Positions 1 to 11,880 of a DNA stretch of 64,000 nucleotides are shown here, piece by piece. Position 1 is the stretch's first letter, and the number at the start of each line of letters is the position of its first letter. Under the pieces are notes generated by a model. That model did no database searches. It saw only the letters and a program-made list of their open reading frames with translations, and was not told the DNA's origin. Source of the stretch: Ischnura elegans (taxonomy: Eukaryota; Arthropoda; Insecta; Odonata; Coenagrionidae); assembly GCF_921293095.1 (NCBI RefSeq), contig NC_060257.1:54906968-54970967 (forward strand), written 5' to 3'. Made by a program: the position numbers and the translations under genes.

Positions 1-87
1 AGCACTTCGTTGTTCCTTTTACTCTCCGTCCATCTTACCTTCTCCATTCTTTTCCATATCCACATCGTATGTGAAGTATGCAACAGT

Positions 88-230
88 CACCCAAGACTAT
101 CGTAATGATTTTTTACGAACCTGGTAGCTCCTCTTTGCACGCGTTCTAACTCTTTTTTAAGCCTATTTCACGAGGATCCCAAACACTGGCAGCGTATTCT
201 AAATGGAGTCTAATGAGGGAGAAGTAGCTA
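88..230 (-). pseudogene. LINE (CR1-like) reverse transcriptase C-terminal fragment
   Basis: Nearly the same sequence recurs at 858-985, where the protein is readable (PHLEYAASVWDP, LERVQRRVARYV). This copy has several changes and no long frame. Its 3' tail is probably at 345-440, where GTGTAGATGT-type repeats and the CACCTCTAGGGTGTTTGGCAG block lie on the minus strand. Confidence 0.65.
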
Positions 231-539
231 ATTTCTCTCGCAAAAATGAAAAAGACACGTGTAGATCTTTCTTGTGTGAAAATAAAATAAATGCGGGACA
301 GTTATTAAAATCGAAAAATGATACAAAGGAAACTCTTCTGGGGGCATCGAATCTACACATCTACACAATACCCTGCGAGCCACCTCTAGGGTGTTTGGCA
401 GGGGGTGATCAATCACCAGCATGCAGCATGCATTTGGACTCCCACATGCACACCACACCGTCCAAAAAACGTCCTGTATATACAAACTATACTACTATAT
501 GCTGTTAGAAATAGAATATACAATAGAAATTCAGAAACA

Positions 540-1200
540 AGCATTAAGTTTTACATAGGTTAGTAGGTTACACTACAAGTCATGCAATCTATTTACGAGT
601 TCATTTGCTGCCGTTATAATCTCTTATTGATCGTGGAAAAAATGACATTCGGAATCTGTCTGTTCTGCAATCTATCTCTCTTATTTTATTTATATGATCT
701 GATCTTCCGTAGTACGTTGGCGTCCGCAAGATATGGTTAACTTCGTCAGAAAAGACACTGCTCTTGAATTTATCTAAAAGGTTTAGTCTATTTTTCAATC
801 TACGGTCCGACAGAGATTCCCATCCGAGTTTATCTAAGAGGTCAGTTACACTAACAAGACTATCGTAACGACCTTTCACATACCTGGCAACTCTTCTTTG
901 CACGCGTTCTAACTCTGTTATTAAGCCTTTTTCATGAGGGTCCCAAACACTGGCAGCGTATTCCAAATGTGGTCTAACGAGGGAATTTCTCTCACTTTGT
1001 CGTCGCATTTACCTAATATTCTTTTAAGAAAACCCATTTTACGATTAGCTTGACCGATTATTTCTCGAATATGTTTATTCCACGATAGATCATTATTGAG
1101 TCTAACCCCTAGATATTTCACGGATTCAACTGCCTTTAACTGGGTGCCCCGAATGAATTCAAACGAAAAATAATGGGCAAATATGGCCATTATTTTAGCC
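540..1200 (-). pseudogene. CR1-like LINE reverse transcriptase C-terminus, frameshifted
   Basis: Two overlapping minus-strand frames (1190-921 and 1008-601) together give the end of a non-LTR retrotransposon reverse transcriptase. The first has VESVKYLGVRLNNDLSWNKH; the second has LVRPHLEYAASVWDP, LERVQRRVARYV and LGWESLSDRR. These are the thumb and C-terminal motifs of CR1/Jockey-type elements. A frameshift near 1000 separates them. The finger and palm regions and the endonuclease are absent, so it is a 5'-truncated dead copy. Confidence 0.85.
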
Positions 1201-1339
1201 CTAAGGATTTCTGATTATTCGTAAGAGGTAAGAAATAAGAGGTAAGAGGTACCTGTACCACGAATTCGTAAGAGTATTCGTGGTACAGGTAAATAGCGCT
1301 GTAATAATAACGCTATAGCAAATAATTGTTGAAAACCAC

Positions 1340-1600
1340 CTGCCAAACACCCTAGAGGTGGTTAGGCTGCGTGAGTTTTAGACGGTGATTGCGAGGCCCT
1401 TTATATATTCTCCCCAGAGAAAGGAAAGAAATTTTTTTTTAGGAATACGTTAACTGACAAGTATTCTTTGAATTTGTCACACATAAATGCTCACATCTAC
1501 TACTCAGTCCTCTTTCAGCCATTGCAGCAAAGTTCTTTGTAGATATGGACTCTAAAGCGCTAAAAAATGCACCCCATAAATGACCATCCAAAATGTCGTG
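1340..1600 (+). repeat. dispersed repeat, copy 1 (inverse copy at 7475-7620)
   Basis: The segment around GACGGTGATTGCGAGGCCC and the segment around GCAAAGTTCTTTGTAGATAT both recur, reverse-complemented, at 7475-7620, with intervening sequence changed. The family is not recognised. It sits beside LINE fragments in both places and may be a LINE 3' region or an associated element. Confidence 0.55.
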
Positions 1601-2254
1601 CAATTTGTATTATACAGGAAGGGTTGCAGGAATGAAGGCGATGTCGGAAATTCCGATCTGGAGTCTCAGCCTAATGAAAGTCGGTCAATACTAGCTTGGG
1701 TTTCGAGCAGGTAGCAAAAAATTAGCTAATCTAAAGGATAACTCCAAAACAAACATAATTTTTCCATGGGCATATGAGACAGCAAATCATACAATGAACT
1801 TAATCCGTCTTTGCCGAAATTCTGAGCATTAATCGGAACAGTACAATAGTATCAATACTGTACATTGATACTAACCAATGTTGCCCGGATCTTTGTAAGA
1901 TTTCGATCGAATAAAAATCTAGCTGGAGGAATCGAGCTGGAGGTGGAGTATTTATAGCTGTAAAGAATTCAATCGTCAGCCAAGCGATAACCGTAACAGA
2001 GACCAGGGTTGAATCTTGAATCGTTGAGTTAATAAATGAACAATATAGTTGTCCCAAGCCACCACGAAGGAAGCGTTCAGGAATGCATTCACGAATTTTA
2101 AAAGAAAAACACTAGTAGAGCAGTTACGGAATAACTCAAGAGCATCATGGTCTTATGTCCGGGAAGTTGAAGGTAAAACGATCGATTTTTTCCACGATCA
2201 ATAAGAAATTGTAACGGTAGCGATAGACGCATAAGTAGATTAAATGACTTTTAG

Positions 2255-2365
2255 TGTAACCTACTAACCTATGTAAAACTTAATGCGTGCGGCATGCTGG
2301 TGATTTATCACCTCCTGCCAAACAGCTTAGAGGTGGCTGGCAGGTTATTATGTAGATGTAGATGA
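2255..2365 (+). repeat. CR1-like LINE 3' tail
   Basis: It carries the same 3' block as the first-kilobase copies (GCATGCTGGTGATTTATCACC, then CCTGCCAAAC and AGAGGTGG) and ends in ATGTAGATGTAGATG, the simple repeat expected at the 3' end of this family. Confidence 0.65.
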
Positions 2366-2439
2366 ACACACCGTATTCAGCTTGTTTATTAAACACCTAG
2401 ACACGCAAAACTTTAATGAGAGGTCAACATGGATTCAGG

Positions 2440-2585
2440 AAGCGCAGATCATGTGAAACCTCAATAATCATCTATCGTGGAATAAAATATATTCGGGAAA
2501 TAACAGGTATTAAGTAAATTAGGTTTTGTTAAAAAAAATACTAGGAAAGGGCGACGACAAAGTGAGATACGACGGCCATTCAATA
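2440..2585 (+). pseudogene. small LINE fragment, plus strand
   Basis: ATCTATCGTGGAATAAA and GGGCGACGACAAAGTGAGA match, in opposite orientation, the LINE copy at 540-1200 (the NDLSWNKH and KCDDKVRE regions). No continuous frame remains. Confidence 0.55.
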
Positions 2586-2734
2586 AGTTTTTAGAAAAGG
2601 TAATAAAATCAATTTATACTGGGTCAATTGTTTTACATTGTTCATTATAGTCTTCTTTTATCAATATAAATTTGTCAAGCATTTTTTCAAGCATTTTGAG
2701 CCGTCTTGCAAATTTAGAAATATGCATTAATGTT

Positions 2735-2900
2735 TAAGTAAGTTATAAGCTACAATATAACTCATGTAATCTATTTGTGAGTTCTAATGCTGTCTGTACT
2801 GTCTCTTATAAATTGTGGAAAAAATTCTGAATCCGTCTGTTCCACAGTCTATCTCTCATACATTATTTTTATGATTCGATCTACGTAGTATCAGAGAGGA
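2735..2900 (-). pseudogene. LINE 3' coding fragment, minus strand
   Basis: TTGTGAGTTCTAATGCTGTC and the following bases parallel 590-700 of the first LINE copy (Arg-Asp rich C-terminal end). It is truncated at about 2900, where GC-rich DNA begins. Confidence 0.55.
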
Positions 2901-3900
2901 GAAGAGAGGGCCAGCCTTTATGGGGAAAAGGATATACATTTGTTGTTGTGAATTGCTGTCGAGAGAGGGCAGTGGCGTACTCTCGCACGGGTAAGCTGAC
3001 CTTGGGTCCTCTCCCTCCCTTCTTTCCCCTCACTATTTGACGGGGGGACACTCGTGACATTCGACACCTCGATCCGACGGGAGACGAAATCAGATCGGGC
3101 TGTGTGAGGGAGAGAGCTGTTGGGACAAAAGAAGCATGGATAGGAGGGATTTTTTTATCGCCTGGCGAGCTGCGTCTTCCACAAATCCTTCCCTCATTTC
3201 TCTGCTTGGATCTTCCCGTTACTACTGAAAACACTTTTACAACATGCAGCTGTGAATAACTGTTGAAACAGTCTAATACAGTTCAAAGAATGCGGTCCGA
3301 AGGCAAGAGAGGAAAAACTTTCAGGGCACCGGGACCCCCGGTTTGATGGTTATAAGTGAAAAATGAAGCATCCTTCATTATTGAAAACTCAAAATTATGT
3401 AATCTAACCTTGAATTAATCATCGCTTCCGCAAAAATATTATCCATCAGTCCGAAAGAACAGATTCTTAAATTCTGAATGCATCTCCATTCCGGGTCATA
3501 TTCCTTTAGGGTATTTTGTTCCATATTGATAAACTAAACGAATAAGCTATCAGTGAGAAAACTTCAGGGAAGTATCCACTCGACCTCCAGGGATTTTTAT
3601 GAAATTTTGAGAGGAGAAATGCACGAATATCGAATGGACGTTCAGAGGATTTCAATATAAGACAAGGTCTCAGGCGTTATTTTATGGAATTGCTTCATGT
3701 TCAATGAAATAAAACATAGTTATTTTATTTCATTTAACACAGGATTTTATATTCAGCAATGTGAGACTCAATGAGTCCGTTGACGAAGTTCTGCAGCCTT
3801 CCGCAATACGGTACTGGCACCAAGGCAAATTTGAAAGATAATAACGTTTATAGTATTTTGTCGGAAGAGATAAGCCACTTTGTGAAACTTATTGGGCTCC
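2900..3900. other. unassigned DNA with a GC-rich block
   Basis: 2900-3235 is GC-rich with a 117-residue minus-strand frame I do not recognise. 3240-3900 is AT-rich and may hold the eroded upstream part of the P-element remnant. No supported gene. Confidence 0.4.
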
Positions 3901-3936
3901 ATTACATGAGGCAATTAAATATTATCCGCTGATAAG

Positions 3937-4789
3937 TTGACGCAAAAGTGGAGACAAATTTATGAAAGTAGGAATCTTTCGTTCGGAGTTTCTTATTTTA
4001 GGAATGAAGAGCATATAAAACGTAAAAGTTGGCGCACAACAACATGCGAAAAGAATTACACAAAATGGAGTGTATCGGATAATGAGTGGGATAACAAAAG
4101 TAGACGGAAGTCGACCTCCGTGTTTCGACGGCTTTCTTTTGTCGATTAAGTCAATTATGGCACTTTTAGAATCTAGTGAAGAGGGAGTTGCGACAGCAAA
4201 ACTAAACCAAGACGCCCTGGATAAATTTTTACCCGTGATGACGCAGAAGGGGAGATTTAATCGCAATCCCACAGTAAAGGGATTCAGAACGAGCTACAGG
4301 CAAGTTTCAGTGCTGAAAGAAGTTTGCTGAAACCTCCTAGATCTTCAAGCTACGACTTGGATGATAGCTACATGCTGGACATATAGAATGAGGAATGGAT
4401 TAGATCCATGGAGCCATGCTCTTCAACTTTGCCTACCGATATGGAAGAAGGTGAAGAAGACACTTCAACAAACTCCTCCGAGGAGCATGTTGACGTCAAC
4501 TCTGATATCGGAACGGATGTGATCACCCTCCAGGATTGCTCCGACGTATACTTCTCAGGGTACTTGGTAAGAAGAAAGATTTTCCTGTCCCAAGTGCAAG
4601 GAAATGTTTGTACACAAGGAGGACATGAGCGATAAGTCTCAACTCCTAATTTTATATAAGACCTTTCCTGGCCTGAAGAATACATCTTCTGGTCTTCATT
4701 ACCCATCCAGTGACTTTTTTGTTTTTACTAAAGCTGCCTTGAAAGTTTCCAAAAGAATTTTCAAAAAATTTCACATAAACAAAATGTAA
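3937..4789 (+). pseudogene. P-element / THAP9-like transposase C-terminal remnant
   Basis: The frame at 4070-4330 reads GFLLSIKSIMALLE, then ATAKLNQDALDKFLPVM and GRFNRNPTVKGFR. This is the C-terminal signature of P transposases and THAP9, where LNQD is followed by a Phe-rich segment and N-rNPTv-gFR. A second frame (4408-4635) gives VYFSGYLVRRKIF, the usual Gly-Tyr-x-x-Arg-Lys motif. The following Cys-x-x-Cys segment (CPKCKEMFVHK) is back in the first frame. At least two frameshifts and internal stops show it is dead. The N-terminal THAP finger was not found. Confidence 0.75.
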
Positions 4790-4799
4790 GAAAAAATTT

Positions 4800-7264
4800 A
4801 ATTTCTAAGTTGAAAAGAAATCTGAAATAGAAACTAGAGGGCCACACCGACGCGAGCATTCAATTTGAATGCAAATTGCATCTATTCTATGCATTTGACC
4901 TGCTTTTTACGTGCCCAATTTAAAAAATTGTAAATGGATGTCAGTCAGTAAACGCAATAGCAGAGATAAGATAAGAATTTTGTCTCATAAATAAAAAAAG
5001 TGGTAAATATGTGTTTGTAGTAAAAAACTGAAGTTAGTACACTCTTCTTTACACAAATCATGCTATTTTATTCTCTCCAGCAAAAAACTCATTTTTTATA
5101 AAATTACTCTTTACTGAAAATATTCTCTGGAAATCTCTTGAACGACTATAAAAACGATATCGAAGGTCATCGGATTTATTTATACCAAAATAGAAAGTAA
5201 TTTTCAATGATTACAAGCTTGAACGTTTTGAGATAAGTTAGAAGACAAATTACCTTAACATGGCAATTAATTATATTAAATAAATACTATATTAATTTCT
5301 TAATTAGTAAATCATGGCTCCAAAATACTTGGAATCAATGATAAGCTGAAACAGTAAAGTTAACGGTTCACTTTCTAGGATATTTGTCTTCGAATGGGGT
5401 AAAAATTCTTTGGCGCCGAAAAAATTCAAGAATTAAGAATTGAGTTCGACTAATTACGTGATAGACGGATAGATTCAGGGTGTAACTTGATGTAACTGTA
5501 TTGAACTACACAAAAAACTACAGTAGCAGAGAAAAAGCTTCAAATGGTAACTCAGGTGAATAGTGGCAACAGCTCTCTGAAATATTATATACTATCAAAA
5601 TATGTATGGGCTGTCTTGAAACATTTAATGCCCACATTGCACTAAAGAATTGTATAAAGATGTTTTAAACGGCCTACGTAAAATTGACAAAATTCAATGC
5701 GGTCAAGTAATTTTAATGTTGTTTTGAAAAAATGCAGACTAATCGAAAATGATGGGAAGTATATGTGAGCGTGTATATGGAGTTTCTATCGGGAAAAATA
5801 GAAACCTAGTCACAAAAATGGTTTCCTCATCTATGAAATATTAATTTTCGGATTTTTGTAGAAGTGAATGTTGTGAAAACTTATAAAGCATCCCACACTG
5901 GTGTTATTAAAAAACAATACGATTTAATTACCACAATAGGGATACCAGAAGATCTTCTCCATACAAAGACAGAAATTCAAGATTCTTGACGCGGTAAACG
6001 CGGAAGTAAAATGATAGTAAATGGAGCCTAGAACCTTGAACACTGAAAATTGTGTTATAAATTATGATACAGCAACCGATGTTTTTTAGAGTATATGTAT
6101 ACATGGGCCGACAAGCCCTTCTACAGCAGACAAGTCTTCCTACAACCAAAATTGGTAAACTTTCTTAAAAAGGAAAAATAAACCTTTGCTATTCTCTCGA
6201 GAAACCCACTACTCATCCTCCGAAAACATTGTCTTTGGTCAGAATAACTCCCCAAATTAGTGAAAATAAACTTTATGTTGGGTAGCAAGGCCCCAGAATT
6301 CGAAACCACCTCATTATAAAGACCCAAGGCGAAATTCGTCGTTCCAAGCCGTCAAAATTTGCTTTATTTCCTGAATAAGTAAGTAAGTATTGAAGTTACA
6401 GCGAATCAGTATTCTCTTTTAGGGATATGTAACGAAGGAGTACATATTTCCTAGTAAGCATTGACAAAAATATCCTTTCCCGCTCGAGAATTTTCTCTCC
6501 GCGCGCATGGAGGTTGCGAGAAGCTCGGCTCAGTGGCGCCGTAATATTTTTTCGTAATATCAAAACCTTGTAACTCCCTTCCAAATTGAGATAGGTAAAT
6601 GATTTTTTCACTAAAAATAGCTATATAGTTTTCTTCAAATTTGATTTACAGTATATAGAGACCTATGATGTAAGAAACGTAAGTTAGTAGGCGACTACTT
6701 TTTACCTTACAAAAATCCCAATTTTCTTGTCCTGGTGGGTGTAACATCGGTATAACAATTTTTTTCCCAATAACTTTAAAAAAAGGTGAAAACCTTCAAA
6801 GAGAAAATAGTATGAAGAAATTTATGCAGAAGATTCAATTCAATACACACAACGGTTAGGCGGCAATTGCGAGAAGAAGACAAAGTAAAAAAATACACGT
6901 TTCTAACGGAAAGTTAAGGAAATGTTTTTTATAGCTTTTGTTATAACTTTTATTGAAAAACTATTGGTACCAATGAATGAAGCGTCTTATTCTACATTAG
7001 AATGCATTTTTTAACTAATGCAGGGCGCAATCTTAATTTTCATGCTGTAATTGACGACTTGGAACCGCGCTCCCAGCCTTATGGAGAATAACATGGGAAA
7101 CGAATCTCCATACGAAACCATACTGTCAACTGAATGTGGAGCGCTTTATACGACGAGTCAAATAGCCCGCGCGATTGGAGCTGTGAGCCTTAGAGCCATC
7201 TGAGCCACAGCTCCAGAACTACGTCAAAAACGCATACGCTCTGATAACATGGGCTTGGTCCTCC
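4800..7264. other. AT-rich intergenic DNA
   Basis: Only short frames without family resemblance. A segment at about 7150-7220 has weak tRNA-like A-box resemblance on the minus strand but no clear B box. Nothing else supported. Confidence 0.5.
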
Positions 7265-7475
7265 TCTCCTCGGTAGTATGCTGGCGTTGGTAAGATATGT
7301 CTACCTTCGCCAGAAAATACATGTCTCTTGAATTTATCAATTAGGCATAGTTTATTTTTCAGTCTGCGGTCTTATAGAGATTTCCATTCGAGTTTATCGA
7401 TGAGGTATTAACACTAACAAGATTAATAAGAAGTAAAGAATTTTACCGTACCTGGCAGCGCCTCTTTGAATGGAT
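7265..7475 (-). pseudogene. CR1-like LINE fragment
   Basis: Same order of motifs as 700-900: GTAGTATGCTGGCGTTGGTAA, then TTGAATTTATC, CAGTCTGCGGTC, TTCCATTCGAGTTTATC and CCTGGCAGCGCCTCTTTG. It is cut at 7475 by the dispersed repeat also seen at 1340-1600. Confidence 0.65.
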
Positions 7476-7620
7476 GGTCATTAATGGGGTGCATTTTTGT
7501 CAGCAGTTAAGATTCCTTATATACAAAGAACTTTGCCGCAATTTTATTTAATTTCTCTGGAGAAAATATGTAAAGGGACTCGCAGTCACCGTCTAAAACT
7601 CACACAACCTATCCACCTTT
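7475..7620 (-). repeat. dispersed repeat, copy 2
   Basis: Reverse complement of parts of 1340-1600: AATGGGGTGCATTTTTGTC, CAAAGAACTTTGCCGCAA, GGACTCGCAGTCACCGTCT. Confidence 0.55.
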
Positions 7621-7974
7621 CGGGTATTTTTCGACTTTTGAAGTAGGTCGACTGCTCTAACCCTTCAATATGCGACTTAGGGAATAATTGACCCTTTATC
7701 TCGACGCAGGTTATCTAATCGGAGACTATGTGGAACTGAAGGTAAATTAACTGAAGCCTTGGCGTGCAAATGAGCGGTACCAGATGGCAAAATCATGCTC
7801 GTAACTCATTCAAACAGCCCGCTACTTTGCCCATTCCAAAGCGCTGTTGCCATTTTCCGGTGGTCCACAGCCACGTGTTTAGCAAAGTTAACAAAATCGT
7901 TATTTTTCATCGCAGAATCACGCTTCAAAGACGTACTTGATCGCACCATTGACAGGAGTACTATGCAAACAGTT

Positions 7975-8110
7975 ATTTTTTGATTATTGGATTGATTGAT
8001 TGATTTCCAAATTGCAGTCATAGCGGTCACTTTTAGGGAGGGAGGCCCCCCGCTGGGAGGGTCCAAGACACGGGCCAGCGAGGGCGAACGCGTCGAGGAG
8101 AGGGTTGAGG
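7975..8110 (-). repeat. LINE-like 3' end with (TTGA/TCAA)n tail
   Basis: The minus-strand reading GTGACCGCTATGACTGCAAT ends in tandem AATC repeats (7981-8010), the arrangement of a non-LTR retrotransposon tail. Little coding sequence remains; subfamily unknown. Confidence 0.4.
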
Positions 8111-8398
8111 ATTAAGGAGTATTAGATTTGGTGGTACACCCTACGGAGGGTGTACCACGCCCATCTTCGGACTACCTGCTCCATGTCCCCACCAAACGCA
8201 CCTTAACCCAATAATTCATTAGCTGTCCGGATTGAAATGGAAAAATCCGAGATCACGTGATGCAGACATCGACGACAGCATCTCTTTCACGTCTTGCAAA
8301 TGTCGATTGGCAGTTTCAAATACATTTAATATAATACTCACGAAGAAATACAGGTATCATGGTTTTGGGAAAATATGCTTTAAAGTATTGTATTTGCT

Positions 8399-8679
8399 GC
8401 AGTGAAGTTTTACATGGCTTAAATTATAGCCACAGCCTCTGTTGATATTGTTGATATTTTTTTCGAATCTGAATGATTCCTTCACTAATATCCATTCAGA
8501 TTCAAAAAAACATCAATAATATCAACAGAGGCTGTGGCTATAATATTGGATTACTGAAACCCTGATGACGATGAGTGAGTTGTCCGTCGAAACGTTGGAA
8601 GGAGAAATGGAGGACCTGACTCGGTGCGAAACCCGAGGAAACTTCACTGCAATTGTTCGCCGGGAAAAAACCAAAAAAT
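8399..8679 (+). mobile_element. fold-back element with 13-bp target duplication and hammerhead-like motif
   Basis: It is flanked by identical TATTGTATTTGCT at 8386-8398 and 8680-8692. About 50-bp arms (8422-8473, 8493-8548) form a stem. Next come CTGATGA (8562-8568) and GAAACGTT (8589-8596), then an end TTCGCCGGGAAA. This matches the elements at 12076-12276, 38436-38800 and 50924-51199. The duplication length and hammerhead-like blocks suggest mobilisation by Penelope-like elements; that is inference. Confidence 0.75.
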
Positions 8680-8869
8680 TATTGTATTTGCTAACTTTTT
8701 CCATTTTCCATAATAATACTTAGGTAAGTCGGCGTTTCATTGTAGGCCGCGGGTTTTAGTACAGCGCAGCCATATTGAACTTACCATATAACATTGCAAG
8801 GGTGAATCTGCAAAATAAAAATTAGTTACCGATAAGCTTTCCTTTACACATCAGTTAATTATATCAGAG

Positions 8870-9056
8870 TGTTTAACATAATGAAAGCACTTGCCTATTT
8901 CCACAGTTCTGTACTTTTACCCATCCAGGATTCGGAACATAATGCCATTTTCAAGGTGAATCTTGAAGACGCTGAAAATGGCATTATGCGCCGAAACTTG
9001 TGTCGTTAGAAAAAAGGAAGTGTGGAAATTGACAAATACTTTCATTATGTTAAATT
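8870..9056. repeat. fold-back element
   Basis: Outer arms TTTAACATAATGAAAG... and ...CTTTCATTATGTTAAA enclose inner arms ATAATGCCATTTTCA and TGAAAATGGCATTAT around a short loop. The CGAAAC beside the inner arm (about 8995) links it to the other fold-back elements. Confidence 0.65.
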
Positions 9057-9159
9057 TCAAAGATTTCCACCGAATTACGCTTGAGTCTGTATCTTTTATA
9101 TCGGTGAATGATTACTTTTTTTTAAAATATTCACTGTTGAAAACATCTCAGTGATTCCG

Positions 9160-9335
9160 ATTAAATATTCTCGGGTTCTCCACCGGATGAGTTGCTTGTT
9201 GGCCAACGTTTTGTTTCAGGGCAAGAGGGCGATGGCAGAGGTAGCTATCGAAAGTCAGCCTACGAGCAACTCACTCGGAGGAAAACCGAGAAGATTTCAT
9301 CAGTATCTCACGCCGGTAAAGAACAAAATCATAAA
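9160..9335 (+). repeat. fold-back/Penelope-LTR-like fragment
   Basis: It has TCTCGGGTTCTCCACCGG and GTTGGCCAACGTTTTG, as in the 38.4-kb and 51-kb elements, and a later inverse piece. It is more decayed than those; boundaries are approximate. Confidence 0.4.
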
Positions 9336-9339
9336 GCCC

Positions 9340-9690
9340 AGTTAGCGAATAAGGCAGGGAGCCGCCGGAGACTCGGAGGCTATACGATAAGCTTAGATGG
9401 CTTGAGCAATTGAGAATAGATATCTTCAAGAGTGACGTAGAGAACATAATATTACAGCTCCACTATATTTTCAGGCCAGACAGAAGCGATAAATTAAGAG
9501 GTATTTTGCCGAACAGATAGATATGGGAATTCGTTTTTCCCCCGAACAATAAAGGACTTAAACAAATGCTAGTCGTAATTTCTTATTGCATTTCCTTTTA
9601 TGTGTAAATGTTTGGTGTCCTAACAACCCCTGCCACACGCATTTTAGGCGGCTTGCGGGGTAGTATGTAGATTTAGGTGTCGATGAGCCC
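9340..9690 (+). pseudogene. LINE 3' end, second CR1-like family
   Basis: Shifting frames give LEQLRIDIF, FRPDRSDKLR and CRTDRYGNSFFPRTIKD, typical of a CR1-type reverse transcriptase C-terminus. A 3' UTR with CCTGCCACACGC and CGGCTTGCGGGG and a short ATGTAGAT-like tail follow. An opposite-strand copy is at 11541-11880. Confidence 0.7.
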
Positions 9691-10228
9691 CAGCCGAGGG
9701 GCTCCAATCACCGCAGACCGCCCCCTGAGCCCACTGATTGATTCCGCCAGTTACTGCAAATCTACCAGTTACTCGCCGCTACTTCGATCCTGGGGGAACC
9801 GTTACCCGATTACTCAGTTACTCGCGCCTCTGCTTCGCCCCCCGTATCTGCGTACGTTGGGAACTCCGTGGCTCGGAGGGGTGGGGATGGATAGGAGAAA
9901 GGGAGGGTGAACCCCTTGTCGTGTTGAGGCCGGAAGACTAGGGGTGTGGGGAGAGGAAGGGACCGGGGGGTGGGGGCAGGTGAGGCGGTCTCTCCGAAGC
10001 GGTGTTGCGCCTCCTGTTGCGGCAGTAGGCCTGGGCGATATACAGCGAAATATCAGGAAGGGTTCGCGATAAACAGGGTGGAGAAAAATTGGAGGAAATT
10101 TAAACGCTTACCGTGCTGACCTTAATACTGTAGATCTCTACCCAAGAGCTCGTCATTGTCTATACTTTTGTGTTATTTCTTATCATCTAACCTTTGATGC
10201 GAGGAATAGGTGTTTGATATCATTTCAA
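9690..10228. other. GC-rich then AT-rich unassigned DNA
   Basis: 9690-10020 is GC-rich with overlapping short frames on the plus strand and no recognisable domain. The remainder is AT-rich. No supported gene. Confidence 0.4.
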
Positions 10229-10625
10229 CCCCTTGCGCTATTATGACGAGTCTAGCTCGTCATAAACTTTCGACGCCAAACCGCGCAATGACGAGTGTAT
10301 CTCGTCATCGGATTTTGATAATTTTAGCGCTATTTAGAGGAGCAATATAATTATTTTGAAAGCTTAAACATGTTAAAAGATACATAGTATACCTTAATAA
10401 TTCATATTTCATGAAAAATGATGCATTGGAAGGATTAAAATGATTCTATTCGAGTAGCGATAGCTGTGTTCTCCATGTTTAGTAATCACATTTTATTTCA
10501 TGGTTCTACGTTTATCAAAAATGACTAAATATCATTTCATTACCTACCATTTAAAAGAGAAACACAGAAAAAATTAATTGAGAATAGGAGCACAATATTC
10601 GAAAAATTAATCGAATTGGAAGGGG
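10229..10625. mobile_element. piggyBac-like MITE
   Basis: The left end is CCCCTTGCGC preceded by TCAA (a decayed TTAA). The right end is GGAAGGGG followed by TTAA at 10626-10629. Two subterminal palindromes, ATGACGAG-N5-CTCGTCAT, lie at about 10242-10262 and 10289-10309. piggyBac elements insert at TTAA and have CCC/GGG ends. No transposase inside. Confidence 0.6.
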
Positions 10626-10904
10626 TTAAAGAGTAAATTTGGCTTTTGTTTTTTACATCTGCTGAATAAGAGTTTTGTTCCCTATTGTTATGCAAACTAC
10701 GATTTTTCAAAAGACGGATAGCCTAATTTTACGCCCGTAGCAAAAATCAAAGGATTTCACGTAGCGTAATATTACGCCCATAGCACGAAAAGTGTTCAAC
10801 TTTGATTTTCTACTGAATTTTTATTTAAGCACGACAATAGTTCCGACGGTTAATGTCATTTTCTGGTAGGGAATATATAGGTGCATTTTCTTAAATACTA
10901 GACC

Positions 10905-11240
10905 GAGGGGACTGCATAGAGGAGGCCCAATTCCATCCCATAGAAGGCTGATTCCTGTTGCCACTTAGGTCTCATTTTAATCGGTTTTCAAATATGTCCG
11001 CGGCGCGGTAATGAGTGTAATGGGGCCCACTTATTTCCAATAATTTTCGTTATAATGTTTTTAATTGCGAGGAATAGCATTTAAAAGTTATGAATTTGAT
11101 TTATGACATCATATTGTATATAAATTTCGGTTGGAACCCCTACTTACCCTATTTCCCCGATAAATTCTGATCACATTGCCGTCAGCGACGCGAGCGGCGA
11201 CTTTTGTAAACCCTTTATAATTGCGCGGTAGTTGAAGATC
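10905..11240 (+). repeat. dispersed repeat family, copy 1
   Basis: It shares ordered blocks with 28990-29350 and with the split copy at 55130-55324 / 57242-57440: ATGTCCGCGGCGCGGTAATG, GCGAGGAATAGCATTT, and GCGACGCGAGCGGCGACTTT followed by TGTAAACC. Family not recognised. Confidence 0.6.
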
Positions 11241-11540
11241 CTCTTCTGTAATATTCGTGTACTGGGTGGAGAAAAATTGAAGGGGTCGGGTTAAAAGAGT
11301 GCCATCCATCATTTCAAGCTGTTTGGGATGTTCACATTTCAATTTTTGGATGAATAAAATTTTAATTTTCCTCAGAATTTTTATTAAAACCCGGCGTTGC
11401 TTGTGAAGGGTAGTACCCAAAGAAGTGGGAAACTTAGTATTAAAGGTCACATATCAGGATCTCTATGTTTTCTCTTTGAGCGTGTCAATAAGAGTTCCTA
11501 CCTGGAGGGATGTCCAGCCGTAGAAGTGGTATATCTAAAT

Positions 11541-11880
11541 CTACATAATACCCCGCAAGCCGCCTAAAAGGCGTGTGGCAGGGGGTGTTAGGACACCAGC
11601 CGTTTACAAATAAATATTAAGGGCTCTAACGAAATTACGATTAGCATTTATTGAAGTCCTTTATGGTTCGGGGGAAAAACGAATCCCCATATCTATCCGT
11701 TCGGCGAAAAATATCTCTTAATTTATCGCTTTTGTCGGACCTGGAAATATGGTGGGGCTCTCTAATATTATGTTCTCCGATATACCCATTCTCAATTGCT
11801 CAAGCAATCTATGCCTAGCGCGCAGCCTCCGAGTCTCCAGCGGCTCCCAACCTAATTCGCTTAACATCTGGGTAACGCTA
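11541..11880 (-). pseudogene. LINE 3' end, second CR1-like family, minus strand
   Basis: Inverse copy of 9340-9690. It has the CGCAAGCCGCCTAAAAGGCG 3' block, GAACCATAAAGGAC-type sequence and the C-terminal coding end, with internal changes. Confidence 0.65.

Noticed and set aside
2881..3234. 117-residue minus-strand frame
   Set aside because: GC-rich, no family resemblance, no neighbours suggesting an exon.
7150..7225. tRNA or SINE on the minus strand (GCTGTGGCTCAGATGG)
   Set aside because: Only an A-box-like stretch; no B box at proper spacing.
8562..8596. Canonical active hammerhead ribozyme
   Set aside because: CUGAUGA and GAAACGUU are present but the bases after CUGAUGA do not pair with those before GAAA in the required register; kept only as hammerhead-like.
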